From assembly GCA_020631735.1 (NCBI GenBank), contig CM036223.1, positions 5,742,191 through 5,806,190 on the forward strand: DNA of 64,000 nt, given 5' to 3'. Shown piece after piece: positions 46,902 through 57,689 of this stretch; within the stretch, counting starts at the first letter, position 1, and the number at the start of each line of letters is the position of its first letter. A program made the translations under genes and the position numbers. Source of the DNA: Saccharum officinarum. Its lineage: Eukaryota; Streptophyta; Magnoliopsida; Poales; Poaceae. The notes beneath the pieces are model-generated. The model searched no databases, had not been told where the DNA came from, and worked only from the letters and a program-made list of their open reading frames with translations.

Positions 46902-49900
46902 CTAGCTCATTTTAGTGAAGAATGCCATGTCACTGTGCTGCTTCGAAAGGTATGCTGGATTCACACATGCAAACAACGATGTCTTCTTTTTCTTGGCTGG
47001 AAAGAGGAACATCCGCAGCGGTACTTTTGATTTAGAGGGCGCATTCCTCCAGGTGCTACTAGCTTTCGGCCCAGATAAGCTAGTGCTCTTGTCAATCTTT
47101 GCCAGAACCTTATCAAGTTCTGTGTGGAGCCCTTTGACATGATCCAAACTAGCCTGCAGTCCATCAGCAACTTTGTTGTTCTCTTGCTTCATGTTCAGGA
47201 CCTCTCCCTGGAATTTTGCAACTTGATACGAAGTGAATCTAGCTCCGTGCTCAGTGTCTTCATCCATTTCCGTAGCTCCTTCAATTTCCTCCTGTAGGTT
47301 GCATAAGGAATCAAACCTAGACTGGAGTTCACCTTTGAACATCATATTCTGTTCCGACCATACATGCAGTTCAATCTTGAGTTCTCTTAGCCTCTTTCTT
47401 GTTGTTTCCATTTCTGAGTCTGTAGGGTATTCGTTTGTATCGTCCTTGTTTGGCTTTAGCTTGTCATTTGTTAGCTTACTGATCTCAGATTGTAGCTGGT
47501 CATACTTGGTCTGAAATCCTTGTATCTGTTGGAAAGACATGCTCAACTTCATCAAGAACGCTAGGTTCTCCTCCAGAAGTGCATCAATGTTTCTTCTGAA
47601 CTTCTCTTCAAGTGGTGATGCTTTCTCCATCTCAACTGCATTTGTCGATGTGAGATCCTCCAGGATAATGCTTTCTTGAATGGTAACAGCATTGTGTGGT
47701 GCATCAGGTTCCATGGAAGAATTTGTACTCAGGTTATTTTTCAGGCTAGAATTATTTTCTGTTCTCCTAGGAATAGAGGAGACACTTTGTGCCCTTTGAT
47801 GAAGTTGCAAAATACTTGGAGTCCTTCGGTGGCCCCTAACCATTCCATTCTTCTCACTTAGGGACATGGTTGAATTCAATTGATGACCTCTTTGTGATGC
47901 ATCTTTGTAAGTTAAAGATTCCAAGAGCTCACGAAGTGACCGATTCTCAGCATCCTTCATTCTGTTGGCACACTCTAGTTCGCTTATCATGGCTCTCATC
48001 TCATTCAAGCATTCCTGGTTCTTTGTTTCCACTTCTGCAAGCCTTCGCTTTGCATTCTTATAGTTTCGGAGGATGGAAGTGTACTCATCTAATAGTACCT
48101 TTTCCTTATCTTGGAGTCCAGTCATAAGCAATTGCTGCAGATTAATCATGACATCCTCTTGATCTCCAACATTTGCAACTTCCCTACTAGTAGAACTAGG
48201 ATTTTTAGTGATATGTGAAGCTTCAGCTTCGTTCATCTCCATATTCTGTTCTGTGCTCTCAGACATGTTGTTACACTGTGTTGAGTTATATATCACATTA
48301 TCCTCTTGTTTCACATTTTCTCCTGGGCTGCTTGGGGAAATGTGATGCAGCTGTTCTAATGGGTCACTCTCATGGGAGTGTACAATATATGGTTGCACAC
48401 TGCTTTCATTGTTACTAGTCATTTCATCAACATGTTCTGGTCCTCCATTATTATTGTCAGCAGACAAATTATAGTCTGCATTTTCTGTTGTTCCTACATC
48501 CACTGATACAGATGTACTGAACTTATCTTCAAACTCACAACACCACAAATCCTCTGTTTTATCTACATGAGAATGCTTTTCTGCTTTAATCTCATAGTGG
48601 CAGCTAGATGACTGACAATCGTCATGGAAGATACTTGGCTCTGATATGTCTGGACGATTAGGAAATCCATCCACATGTGCCTTACTTGCAGTTTCATCCA
48701 TCTCAGGATCTTCTGATGGGCTTGTTTTGCCATGCACACTTGATGGTTCAGTGTCAGTGGATGCTGTTGCTTCATCAGTCAGCATGCACCTAGAAACTAC
48801 TTGGTGCTCAATGAGAGGTGATTGCAGCATATGTGAAATATCACAGAAACTATTTATTGTTTCTGTGAAATTTGTATAGACTATTCTTTCTTCTGCACCA
48901 TAGGATGCCTCAAGGTTATGCACTCTAATAAGCTCCTCTTCTGCATGCTTGAGCTTGTCATTTAATTCACCCGGGTCACTGGTTTGTTCTGTCTTCTCTT
49001 CCTCCAATTTCTGCAATGACTTCTCCAGCTCATTATTTTCTAGACACAACCTATTTATCTGTGCAGTCTGGGTTGAAATCATGAGTTCCAAATCCACAAC
49101 TTTGTTAACTAGCTCATCAATTTTCTCTGCAATATCTTCCACAGAAAGATCAGAGCTCATCTCAAAGTATCCCCTGATCCTATCTACCAGTTCTTGTAGT
49201 TCAGTTTTCTCCTGCTTCATGGATTCATCTTTCCTAGCACTGGCATCATTATTGACATTCTCATCTGCAGAATTTCCTGAATATGTTAGTGATTTACCAT
49301 GTGCTCTGAAGATACCCTTCAGTTTATCCCTAGAAACCTTAACTCTTTTGGACTCAATCATTGCTTGCCTGAAAAATGACTTTTGTTGCTCATGCATTTT
49401 GATAATGGCACCTTCACAAGATTTAAGAGCAGTGGCTGTCATCAAAGCCTGGGCCTCATGATCCTCTATCGCTGCACTTTCATTGAACTCATCTTGGAAG
49501 TAGCAAACTTCTTCCTGCATTTCATTAATTTGCTTTTCAAGATCCCAGTACTTTGCAATTCCGCTCTCATAAGAGCTTTTGATGAATTCTTTCTCAGTAT
49601 GCAGGACTAATATCTCTTTCTGCAGCCTGCTAATCTCAGCTTGTGCATTATCCTTGCTGATCGGAGCTGCAGATTTCTTGCCTGAATCCTTCAGTCCTGA
49701 TTTCTGACCATGCTTCTTCTTCATCAGTCCCTCCACCGTTGACTTGTGGATTTTGCGACGATCAACTGTGGTAAAAGCCTTCGGAAGATTATCGTCGTCC
49801 TCTTCTAACAATGAATACTGAATCTGATCAGGGAAGGCAGTTGCAATGGTGTGGTTTGCTTTGTGTAACTCCCCTGACATATGGTCATAGCGTTCAGCAA

Positions 49901-50928
49901 GGGCCCTGTATGCCCGGTATGCTTCTTCCACTGAACTGATCACCTCCGGTCGTCGCTTGTAATACATTTCCGCCCTCTTAGCGAAAGAATCAGCTTCCTC
50001 CCCAAGGAGGAAGAGAATACACTTGACCCTATCTTCCATATCTGCAAGGGTGCACATGCATGGAAATCTTTTAACACCCAAAATACAATAATGTTGAACA
50101 ATGAAAATAGCAAAGTACAATTGGGGACACTGGATATCCAGAAAGAAAGAAAAATCTCAGAAGCCATTGTCTAAATGTTTTTTTTTTGCCATGGATTGCA
50201 AAATACGTGTTGAAGGATGTGTCATAGTGCGCCCTATAAAAATGTAGAGTTCAAAGCAATTCTAACTGTTAATTGGTTGATATGGAACAGAGGTTTCAGT
50301 TTGTTCTTTTTTTACTTTACTGTATTCAATTTTGTGGTCAATTTATTTGCGCATAATGATATGCAATGTTTTGATTGTGAAAAAGCAGTGTTTAAAAAGC
50401 AACAGGCATTAGGCGGGTAGTCTGGTAGAAACCCATGTTTAAAAACCACAATCATGACAAACTGTAGCGTATATCTCACTACTAGGCCAGTACCAATCGA
50501 AACTAGAATGAAAAGCATAGTACTTCTTGGTCTGAGTAACCAGACATTGTCAAGTGAATAGTACATCTCTATGCTTAGATGGTCTTTGATAATCACCTGA
50601 ACTAAGGTGTTTATTGCTAGAAACCAAATTTTCTTGGTACAATCCTGCACAGATTACATACCATGTATATGCCATATATTTGTTTTCTTTTGCAGGAAAT
50701 CATCCAAGCTTGGAGGAAGAAAAGAAATAGTTCAGAGAAACCAGCCTCTCACTCAAGTCTTGCTCAAAAAGGGCTGGACCTAGGTGTTATGGCTGAATCA
50801 ACATGGATGAGATGTGTTCTCAAGAAAGACGAACCTCTGAGGTTGTTGTCGAGCCATTTGGACTGCTTGGTGCGGACATGGCTCGCCCACCACCATGAAT
50901 AGGCATTGCTGGCCGCCCGCTGCAGCAT
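46902..50928 (-). CDS. NETWORKED-2-like actin-binding protein, two exons, 1077 residues
   Basis: Exon 1 (50928-50835) encodes MLQRAASNAYSWWWASHVRT through WLDNNLR. Exon 2 (50041-46902) carries the rest; joining them keeps the frame (94 + 3140 bases, GT-AG intron of 793 bp). Residues 10-90 form the plant-specific NET actin-binding (NAB/KIP1-like) domain, including SWWWASH and ADSFAKRAEMYYKRRPEV. Coiled-coil-like regions lie near 160-260, 300-410, 660-745 and 850-1010. The HRRTPSILQLHQRAQS segment (about 769-784) and the basic KVPLRMFLF-KKKK tail near 1038 are also NET2-like. Family members link actin filaments to membranes, mainly in pollen. Domain order and the two-exon structure match NET2. 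It appears intact. Confidence 0.92.
50042..50834 (-). other. Intron 1 of NET2
   Basis: The donor reads GAG|GTTCGT and the acceptor TTGCAG|ATATGG on the minus strand. It joins exon 1 (ending in codon phase 1) to Asp32-Met33. The frame starting at 50120 is only the read-through of this intron into exon 2. Confidence 0.85.
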
Positions 50929-50997
50929 ACTGTTCTTCCTGCCTCCTTCAGCTCAAGAGTTCCTCAGCCGGGTAGGGTAACCCACGCTCCTCTTCTG

Positions 50998-51007
50998 TGT
51001 ATATAAG
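50998..51007 (-). promoter_or_regulatory. Possible NET2 TATA box
   Basis: CTTATATACA on the minus strand lies about 70-80 bp upstream of the NET2 start codon. The pseudogene copy has CTTGTATACA at the matching place (about 60719-60728), so the motif differs by one base there. Assigned by position and sequence only. Confidence 0.35.
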
Positions 51008-51639
51008 TTCACCTGCTCTGCACACAGCACAATCATGTCTCACTGAACTTTTCTGAAATGCGCACAGGCTAATCGATCTGAATACCTCTATGATCTTGGT
51101 GGTCCTTGATCGTTAGGTCCCTCGTTGCGGAACAAAGAAACTGGAGCAGGACAAAGAATGCCATGAATAATGGTCAATGTCCGGTGCCTGCATCTGCTGT
51201 TGATGATGAACCATCTCTAAACCAGACGAGGAGGAACGCGGATTCTGTGTTTAGTTGTCAGCACACGAGAGTCATTGGTAGGTGGTAGTGGTGAAGAAGT
51301 GGTGGTCGGAATCAGGAGGAGTAGTAGTCACTGAACGGTGGGCCCATTGGCTTTGTGAGCTCGTCATTGGTCACTGCATCTGCTGGTGTTGGGCAGCACG
51401 TCGGCGTGTTGATTGGCTCATGAAATTCGGATGCGAAGGAGGCATGCTTTATACCTGTTCGCATTTCTGAAGAAATTAAAATAAAGGAAACAAAAAGCAA
51501 ATTAAAAGACGCATGGTTATTCCGAACTGTCGAGGCACAGGTGCCACGTAGCGCAGCCATTCTGTAGAATAAACAAGCTCGTTAAATCCAATGGAAAGGA
51601 CGTGGAAATTTAGCCCTTAATAAGCTCGTTAAAAGACGC

Positions 51640-52170
51640 GTCGTTAGCTCCTCCCCGCCGGCGCGTGGTCAGGGCCGTGCTCCTCCCCGTCCGCTCGTCC
51701 CCGCCGGTTTTGGTGCTGCCCGCTTGAAGGCTCCTCCCCGCCGGTCGCACTGCTCTCCGCCTGGAAGCTCCTCCCCGTCGGCCACCGGTCTCGTCTTCCC
51801 GTCAGCGCACCCCTCCCCCAGGCGCATCCCTCCGTGACGGTCTCCTCCCGTCCTCCGGTCATCCCTAAGCGGCAGCAGTATTACCAAGGTCAGTCGCCTC
51901 CACTGCTCTGCTTCCCTCCCCTGCTCCTATCCTCTGTTCTTCTGCTCGCTGCTCCCCTCCCCTGCTCAACGCCTAGAAAAACGCCTAGGACCGCCTAGGC
52001 GCGACTAGGCGCTAATGGAGGGTCACCGCCTAGAATCCGCCCGGCGCCTAGCTGAACATTGGATACAACCAAGGATGTCCAGGCACTGGGAGATGTGTGG
52101 CACTGCCATATTGATCGGCACTGCATTGCTTTTATTATAGTTTATGGTCAGGCCCGTTGCAGCTGCATAC
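51640..52170. other. GC-rich CTCCTCCCCGCCGG repeats and CGCCTAGGCG palindromes
   Basis: CTCCTCCCCG(C/T)CGG recurs several times at 51650-51800. GCCTAGGCGC-like palindromic phrases cluster at 51975-52050. This looks like transposon sequence, family unassigned. Open frames here are low-complexity. Confidence 0.4.
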
Positions 52171-52173
52171 CAA

Positions 52174-52414
52174 GGGGGTGTTTAGATATAAAAAATTTTA
52201 GAATTTGACTACTATAGCACTTTCGTTTGTATTTAACCATTAGTGTTTAATTATGGACTAATTTGGCTCAAAAGATTCGTCTCGTGATTTACAACCAAAC
52301 TGTGCAATTATTTATTTTTTATCTATATTTAATGCTCTATACATATATCAAAGATTCGATGTGATGGAGAGAGAGTATAAAAATTTGGAATTTGAAATGC
52401 ATCTAAACCAGGGC
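52174..52414. mobile_element. MITE, copy 1
   Basis: Inverted ends GGGGGTGTTTAGAT and ATCTAAACCAGGGC enclose an interior with TTCGTCTCGTGATTTACA and ATCTATATTTAATGCTC. This is a very common grass MITE layout. CAA flanks both sides. Confidence 0.65.
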
Positions 52415-52670
52415 CAAGTTTGATTTGATGAGTCCATCCAGCGAGGGCTCGTGCCATTCCACCGGCCCGGCGCCCAAGTTCACCACGTGCCCTCCGCCGG
52501 GCGGGCCCCGACGTGTCGGACTGCGGCGCCCTCGAGTTGACAAAAGAAATCTCAAAAAAAACATAGAAAACAAACATCCATCATGTAGAGAGCCGCTTCT
52601 CTTACGGTCCTAATAATTGCTGTTGCTAAAAAAAGCTTTACCGATCCAGATGGTCCGTCCAGCAGAGATA

Positions 52671-52900
52671 AGGGCGTGTTTAGTTGAGGGGTAGTAAAGT
52701 TTTCAGGGTACTATAGCATATGTGTAACTATAGCAATTAGTGTCTAATCATAGGCTAATTAGGCTTAAAGATTCGTCTCGTAAAATACATGCAAATTGTA
52801 CAATTAATTATTTTTTTAATCTATATTTAATGCTACATGCATGTCTCTAAACATTTGATGGAATGGGGTGTAAAGCTTTTGGGTGGGAACTAAACACCTC
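52671..52900. mobile_element. MITE, copy 2 (related to copy 1)
   Basis: Ends AGGGCGTGTTTAGTT and AACTAAACACCTC are inverted. The interior shares GATTCGTCTCGT and ATCTATATTTAATGCT with copy 1, only 255 bp away and in the same orientation. Confidence 0.65.
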
Positions 52901-54580
52901 AAAAGTGAACTCTATAAGTTTGATTTGGAGCTATGAAAGGCCTTTTAGAATGTTTCGACAGTAAAATAGCTCTAGCAGTCTAGATGATCTAGAGTAGATA
53001 AAAAAGTTAATTCTATCAGTTTGATCTGAAGCTCTGAAAAGGCATTTCGAATTTTTGGATGGGTGCTGTGGAGATCGTCTTGGATCATGAAGTAGCGGAG
53101 CAAGTGTGTGGTCCTCCACATGTTTCATTTCACCGTAGATTCCTGCGTATACGCACCCCATGCGTCCTCACATCGCCATAGCCAATGACCGATGATGAGT
53201 ATAAGATATGCATATGGAACTTATGAGAAGTTCAGTGCGTGCAGGTTGCTAAAAACTGTGTTAATTTCGAACACCTTAGCTATTCTGAACTCCACAAAAT
53301 GCAGGAATGCTATAGCATGTTATGGAGCACATGACAAATGTTTTATTTTATATTTTAATGATGAATGCCTTGTCCAAAAGTGAAGGTACAATTTTTATAA
53401 CAATAGGACAGAACATGAGCCCTACTCAGAATTAACAGAATGATGATCGTGCGGCTATCTTCTTAAGGATATATACATTCATTGTATTCACTGGAGACTA
53501 CTTAATTAGCTAGCTTGGCTCATGGAATCACATGTACATATACTAGCACAGACACAGCTTGTTAGTGTGACAGAGAGATAATAAAGGTTGAAGAAAGCAG
53601 CAGCGGTAGTAGGGTGCAAATTAAAAAGCAGAATCAGAGCATACGGAGTGGCAGAGTAACGTTCAAAGGCAGAAAATTACAGAGAGGCCAAAACCTGAAA
53701 GGGATCTTGCGTACTACTTCTGGTTGTACAATTGTCATAATCAAGCCAAATTGAATAGGTTACCATAGGAAAAATACTTCAGAAGTAAATGCATATCCAT
53801 ACCATATGTCAGTGTGTAAAATTTGCAGATGTTGATTCAAAGGTAAAACGAGGGTAATTCAGAGCTCATGTCTGCCCAAAACTTCAGGATCTGCTAAGCA
53901 TATGTCAGGTAAACAGGAACACGAAATAAAGATCATGATGTGGTACAAGTTGTTACTATAACTGTACTGAGCAAGGCACCGGAGCAGATCAACAGGTTGT
54001 TAACCACTTTGGAGAATTGCTCCGGAGCTCAAAATTTTCAGGTTTCTTGAACAAGGCAAAGGCGTGAGGCCCTGGCTGCGCAGGTGTGACAACATAAAGC
54101 GCCGAGGATTTGGCTCGTGAAATAAGTTTAGATGGCTTCACAGGGTACATGATATACATTATTTATACTATTTATTTATAAAAATTATCTATATGGCTAA
54201 TAATATTATATTAATTTCATTATTACTAACAATATATAACATTTAATTTTAGTTAATTTTAACATGTCTAACCATATTAATTATAAGAAGTTTAAGATAT
54301 TGATGAAATTATTTATTTATATTTTTTAAACATTTATTAATAAATATTTATTTGTAGTTTTATATATTTAATAATTATTAAAAATATTTATTAGAAATGT
54401 TATTTTCTTGTTGAAGCTGTAACCATGGCTGCAATCGTAACCGTAGGATGGACGAAAAGTATGATCGGATGGACGAGATACGTGGTCCAATGAAGCTTGC
54501 ACGGATTCGAAAGTAAGGCCCGTCTCAACGTGGTTTCATCAGAGTTTCATGGGCATTAATTATGCTAATGTAGCATCATA
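52901..54580. other. Intergenic DNA
   Basis: No gene recognised. The stretch at 54160-54420 is strongly AT-rich. Short open frames lack protein-like character. Confidence 0.5.
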
Positions 54581-56449
54581 TCTATATCTATCTATGCCTT
54601 AATACTAAAGAGGCAAAATTTCAGGCTCTTTTTTCGTCTATCCATTTGTTTGGTCCGTCTCCCACAAACTGCCGGACGATGAAGAGTTTTTCTATCTAGA
54701 CTTATATATATAACCCATACTCATATGTGTTAGAATAGTCTTGTCTAGCGCAATACAGTCCGATTCCAAAACATATTGGGTCATGTATGTGATCCAGACT
54801 CATAAGCTACTAAATAAAAATTTCCCTCCTACGCTATTCCTTTTTTTAGATTTTTTTCCATCCACATCTGGAATTTGGAGTCCATCACCATCACGAAGTC
54901 CATGACTAAGGATTGATTGGATCCGTTTGTGCACCGGCAGGACAGGCACGCATGGCGACCGGTGCGGTTACCAAGGAGGAGCTGGTACCCATTAGCGATT
55001 TGGAGGTGAACAACACCGCCGTAGCCACCGTAAACTCACATGTAAGCAAGCTGTTGGACGCCTGAAGCCGCCCTTGCCTTGCACGTGCGGATTGCCGAAG
55101 CCGCCGCGGCTCCAACTCGTCGTTCGTCGGGTGGCGACAGCCATGGATGCCTCTCACGCTTGCCTCTAAAGATGCGCTCACATCGTACGTGGTGTCATCA
55201 TCAAAGCCTCCGACGTGAGGCCTACCGAAGCTCAACGCCGGTTGCCTGGCTAACCGTCCGAATCACCTCCTCCAATCTGTTTTGGTATGGCTCCCAATGC
55301 GTGTGCAGGGACGCCTTTAGTGGTTGAGCCTTAAGCGACCAAACCTGTGGAGGGGGAGTAGTTGAAGGAAAGGCGAGCTAGGGTGACCTTAACACCGCGA
55401 GACCCTGCCAATGTTGCTGCCAACTTAATGCTCGACGTTAGACAATAGTTCCTCCCCTGATTGTCTTGTTGGCCAAGCACCTAACCATGGCTCTGCTCTG
55501 TGAATCACCGATTCATCGGTTGGAGATGGGGAGCTCCTCTGCCGATATTCCTTGCCTCTGTTCAGGAGCAGCTAAGTGAAATCGGCCTCACAAATTCAAT
55601 TCTAGGTTTCCCTTCCTCTGCTCTGATCTGATCTCCCTTAGGTTGCGTTCGCTTAGCAGGTTTTCATGGCCTGGAAGTATTTCAACCAGAAGTCCTTCTT
55701 TAATTTATATAGCTAGCGTCACTGGGAACAGTTCCAGTCCAGAACCACCCCTAAACGACCGGGCCCTTACTGGCAACTACCAAACTCTGCGGTAGAAGTG
55801 GTAAAGAGGGGAGAGAGATGTAGAATGGTCTGACGTTCTGTTTTCTTTAAATGGTCTGCCACTTTGTTGTTCTCTGTGGGGAAGAATAAAGCATCAAACG
55901 GAGGTGTGGACGCCAATGCTGTCATCAAATGCAATGTGTAGCAGCGTAAGGCCACCACAACCCATAATCCTTTTACATTTTTTTGTCCCCTTGAAAATGC
56001 AAAGCCCTCACGTATAGTACAGTCATACATGTATATTATATAATAATATAACGTATGCCTGATTTTGACATACTCCATGTTAGTATATATGTTACTTGCA
56101 CATGCTGATTGTAATAGTATAGCATCAAAGTTTTGATGCCTAGAATACATTGTTATATCAATTATATATTGTTATAAATATAAAGATATTTTTATTCTTT
56201 TTGAATCCTATATTTCATCATAATAAATAACTCGGAATTGTGCTATCATCCAAGTTTACGATGACCCACTTGAGGATGACTACCGCCGTATGAAGGCAGA
56301 AAGCTAACTACTGTCTTCAAGTGCTTGAGGGGTGTTGTTACACCTCACTGTTGAGTACACCAACTGATGGTGGGGGCAGAGGCGAGGGCGAGAGAACACT
56401 ATACGTAAGAGGATAATAACCCGTTGCAATGCATGAGCCTTTTTACTGG
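54581..56449 (+). mobile_element. Helitron-like non-autonomous element, about 1.87 kb
   Basis: It starts TCTATATCTATCTATGCC, then AATACTAAAGAGGCAAAATT, a typical grass Helitron 5' end. It ends near AACCCGTTGCAATGCATGAGC, then TTTTTACTGG. The first part is a decayed form of the terminal CCCGTTGCAACGCACGGG hairpin; CTGG fits the CTRR terminus. It sits between A and T, as Helitrons do, without target duplication. A GC-rich interior (54900-55330) may be a captured gene fragment. No helicase is seen. Confidence 0.65.
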
Positions 56450-56589
56450 TTAATAAAGAGAGATGATAAGAGTTTTATATGAGTGGATGAAACTCTTCTA
56501 TACTAATTTTAAAATCTGAATGTGTCAAACAGTGACATGAAATCTTGACTAACACTGATGAGTCCGAGTTGGGCCAATAGCCTGGTCCG

Positions 56590-57549
56590 ACGCAATTGGA
56601 TGGATCCGTGTCCGCATCAGCATCGATGGATCCGCGCCGCGCTCGTGAAACTGGGAGACGACGGATCGGAGTCGGAGGGAAAACCCCGATATCATCTGTA
56701 CATGGGCCTATAAATATATATTTGGCGGCGAAGACGGAGGTGTGGGCCGAGAATCCTGTTGAGGGCTACGCTCGCGTCTTGCCCAGGCGCATCTCGAATC
56801 CGCTGAAGGACATCAGCGTCGAGATCGGCGTCTCGGTCACCGATAAACCTGTTTATCGGATTTATCGGAAAATTTCTCGGTCAAAAATAAAACAAAAATA
56901 CCTAATTTCTCTAGAAAGTTATATAAGTTGTCTCTAAAGCATTTAATATTAAGAACTAGCACATAATAGTATTGATATAAGAGATTATCACACTTTTATG
57001 TAGGTAGACTAGTGAAATTTGGAATCTCGGTGATAAATAAAATTTATCGTACCTCAGCGATAAACGGGATTATCGGGTTTATCGAAATTTTATCGCCGAT
57101 AAATTTTTCCCTGTCTCCAAGCGCCTGGCGCCGGGCAAGAGCATGGCGAAGTCGGCATCCTGGAGCGACTTCGGTGGAGCTGCTGCGGCGAGCAAGGTGG
57201 CGGCGGTGGATGCCAGAGTTTCTGCGGCGAGCAAGAAGGTGACGGCGGAGGTGGTGGTGGCGGAGGCCGGAGCTGCTCGGGCGAACAAGTCGGCGGCGGA
57301 GGCTCCGGCGAACACTAAGGCGGTGGCGACAGAGGCTCGGGCGACAAGAAGTCGGCGGCGGAGGCTCGGGCGAACAAGAAGGCGACCAAGAAGGCCAACA
57401 AGGCGGCGGCAGCGGCCGAAGCTGCTGCGGAGAAGCCTTATCCTTTTCCTATTCCCTCTGAGGAGTACTTCAACCTGTGGGAGGATCCTAAGGACCGGGA
57501 GGAGATAAGAGCTTCCTTCACAAGAATCGCAGAGTTGTTCGCTCAGTAA
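56590..57549 (+). pseudogene. Small alanine-rich reading frame with a 1-bp frameshift and an AT-rich insertion
   Basis: From ATG at 57143 the frame reads MAKSASWSDFGGAAAASK and an Ala/Lys-rich stretch. Near 57343 a base seems lost, since a repeated GCGAACAAGAAG unit reads GCGACAAGAAG. After a -1 shift the frame ends PYPFPIPSEEYFNLWEDPKD, then a 17-residue tail and TAA at 57547-57549. Upstream (56740-56840) another protein-like stretch (YARVLPRRISNPLKDISVEI) is separated by an AT-rich insertion with repeated TTTATCGG motifs (about 56845-57105). CTATAAATATATATTT at 56708 could be a TATA region. Family unknown. Confidence 0.4.
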
Positions 57550-57689
57550 CAACCCTGCAATGAATGGATCGTTGGTTATGGCCTCAATGTTAAACGGAAG
57601 CTGAATTTTATATCTATTTTCTGAACTATATCTCTTTTGAGCTGGTTAGTAAAAATATGCTATTTTATCATGTATCTATTTTCTGAAAT

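Larger units (their letters stand above)
45371..51593. repeat. Segmental duplication, copy A (contains intact NET2)
   Basis: Sequence flanking and including NET2 matches 57541-62341. It includes the 3' flank (TGGCCTCAA-TTAAACGG near 45410), the gene, its intron, and about 650 bp upstream. A LINE-like insertion (45612-46683) is specific to this copy. Confidence 0.85.

Noticed and set aside
48949..49461. 170-codon + strand frame
   Set aside because: Antisense shadow of the coiled-coil part of NET2.
50042..50120. N-terminal extension of the long NET2 frame (MYFAIFIVQ start)
   Set aside because: It is intron read-through. A true exon 1 with the SWWWASH motif exists at 50835-50928 and splices in frame.
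57079..57552. 157-codon minus-strand frame
   Set aside because: Antisense to the alanine-rich repeat region; GC-rich repeats keep several frames open.
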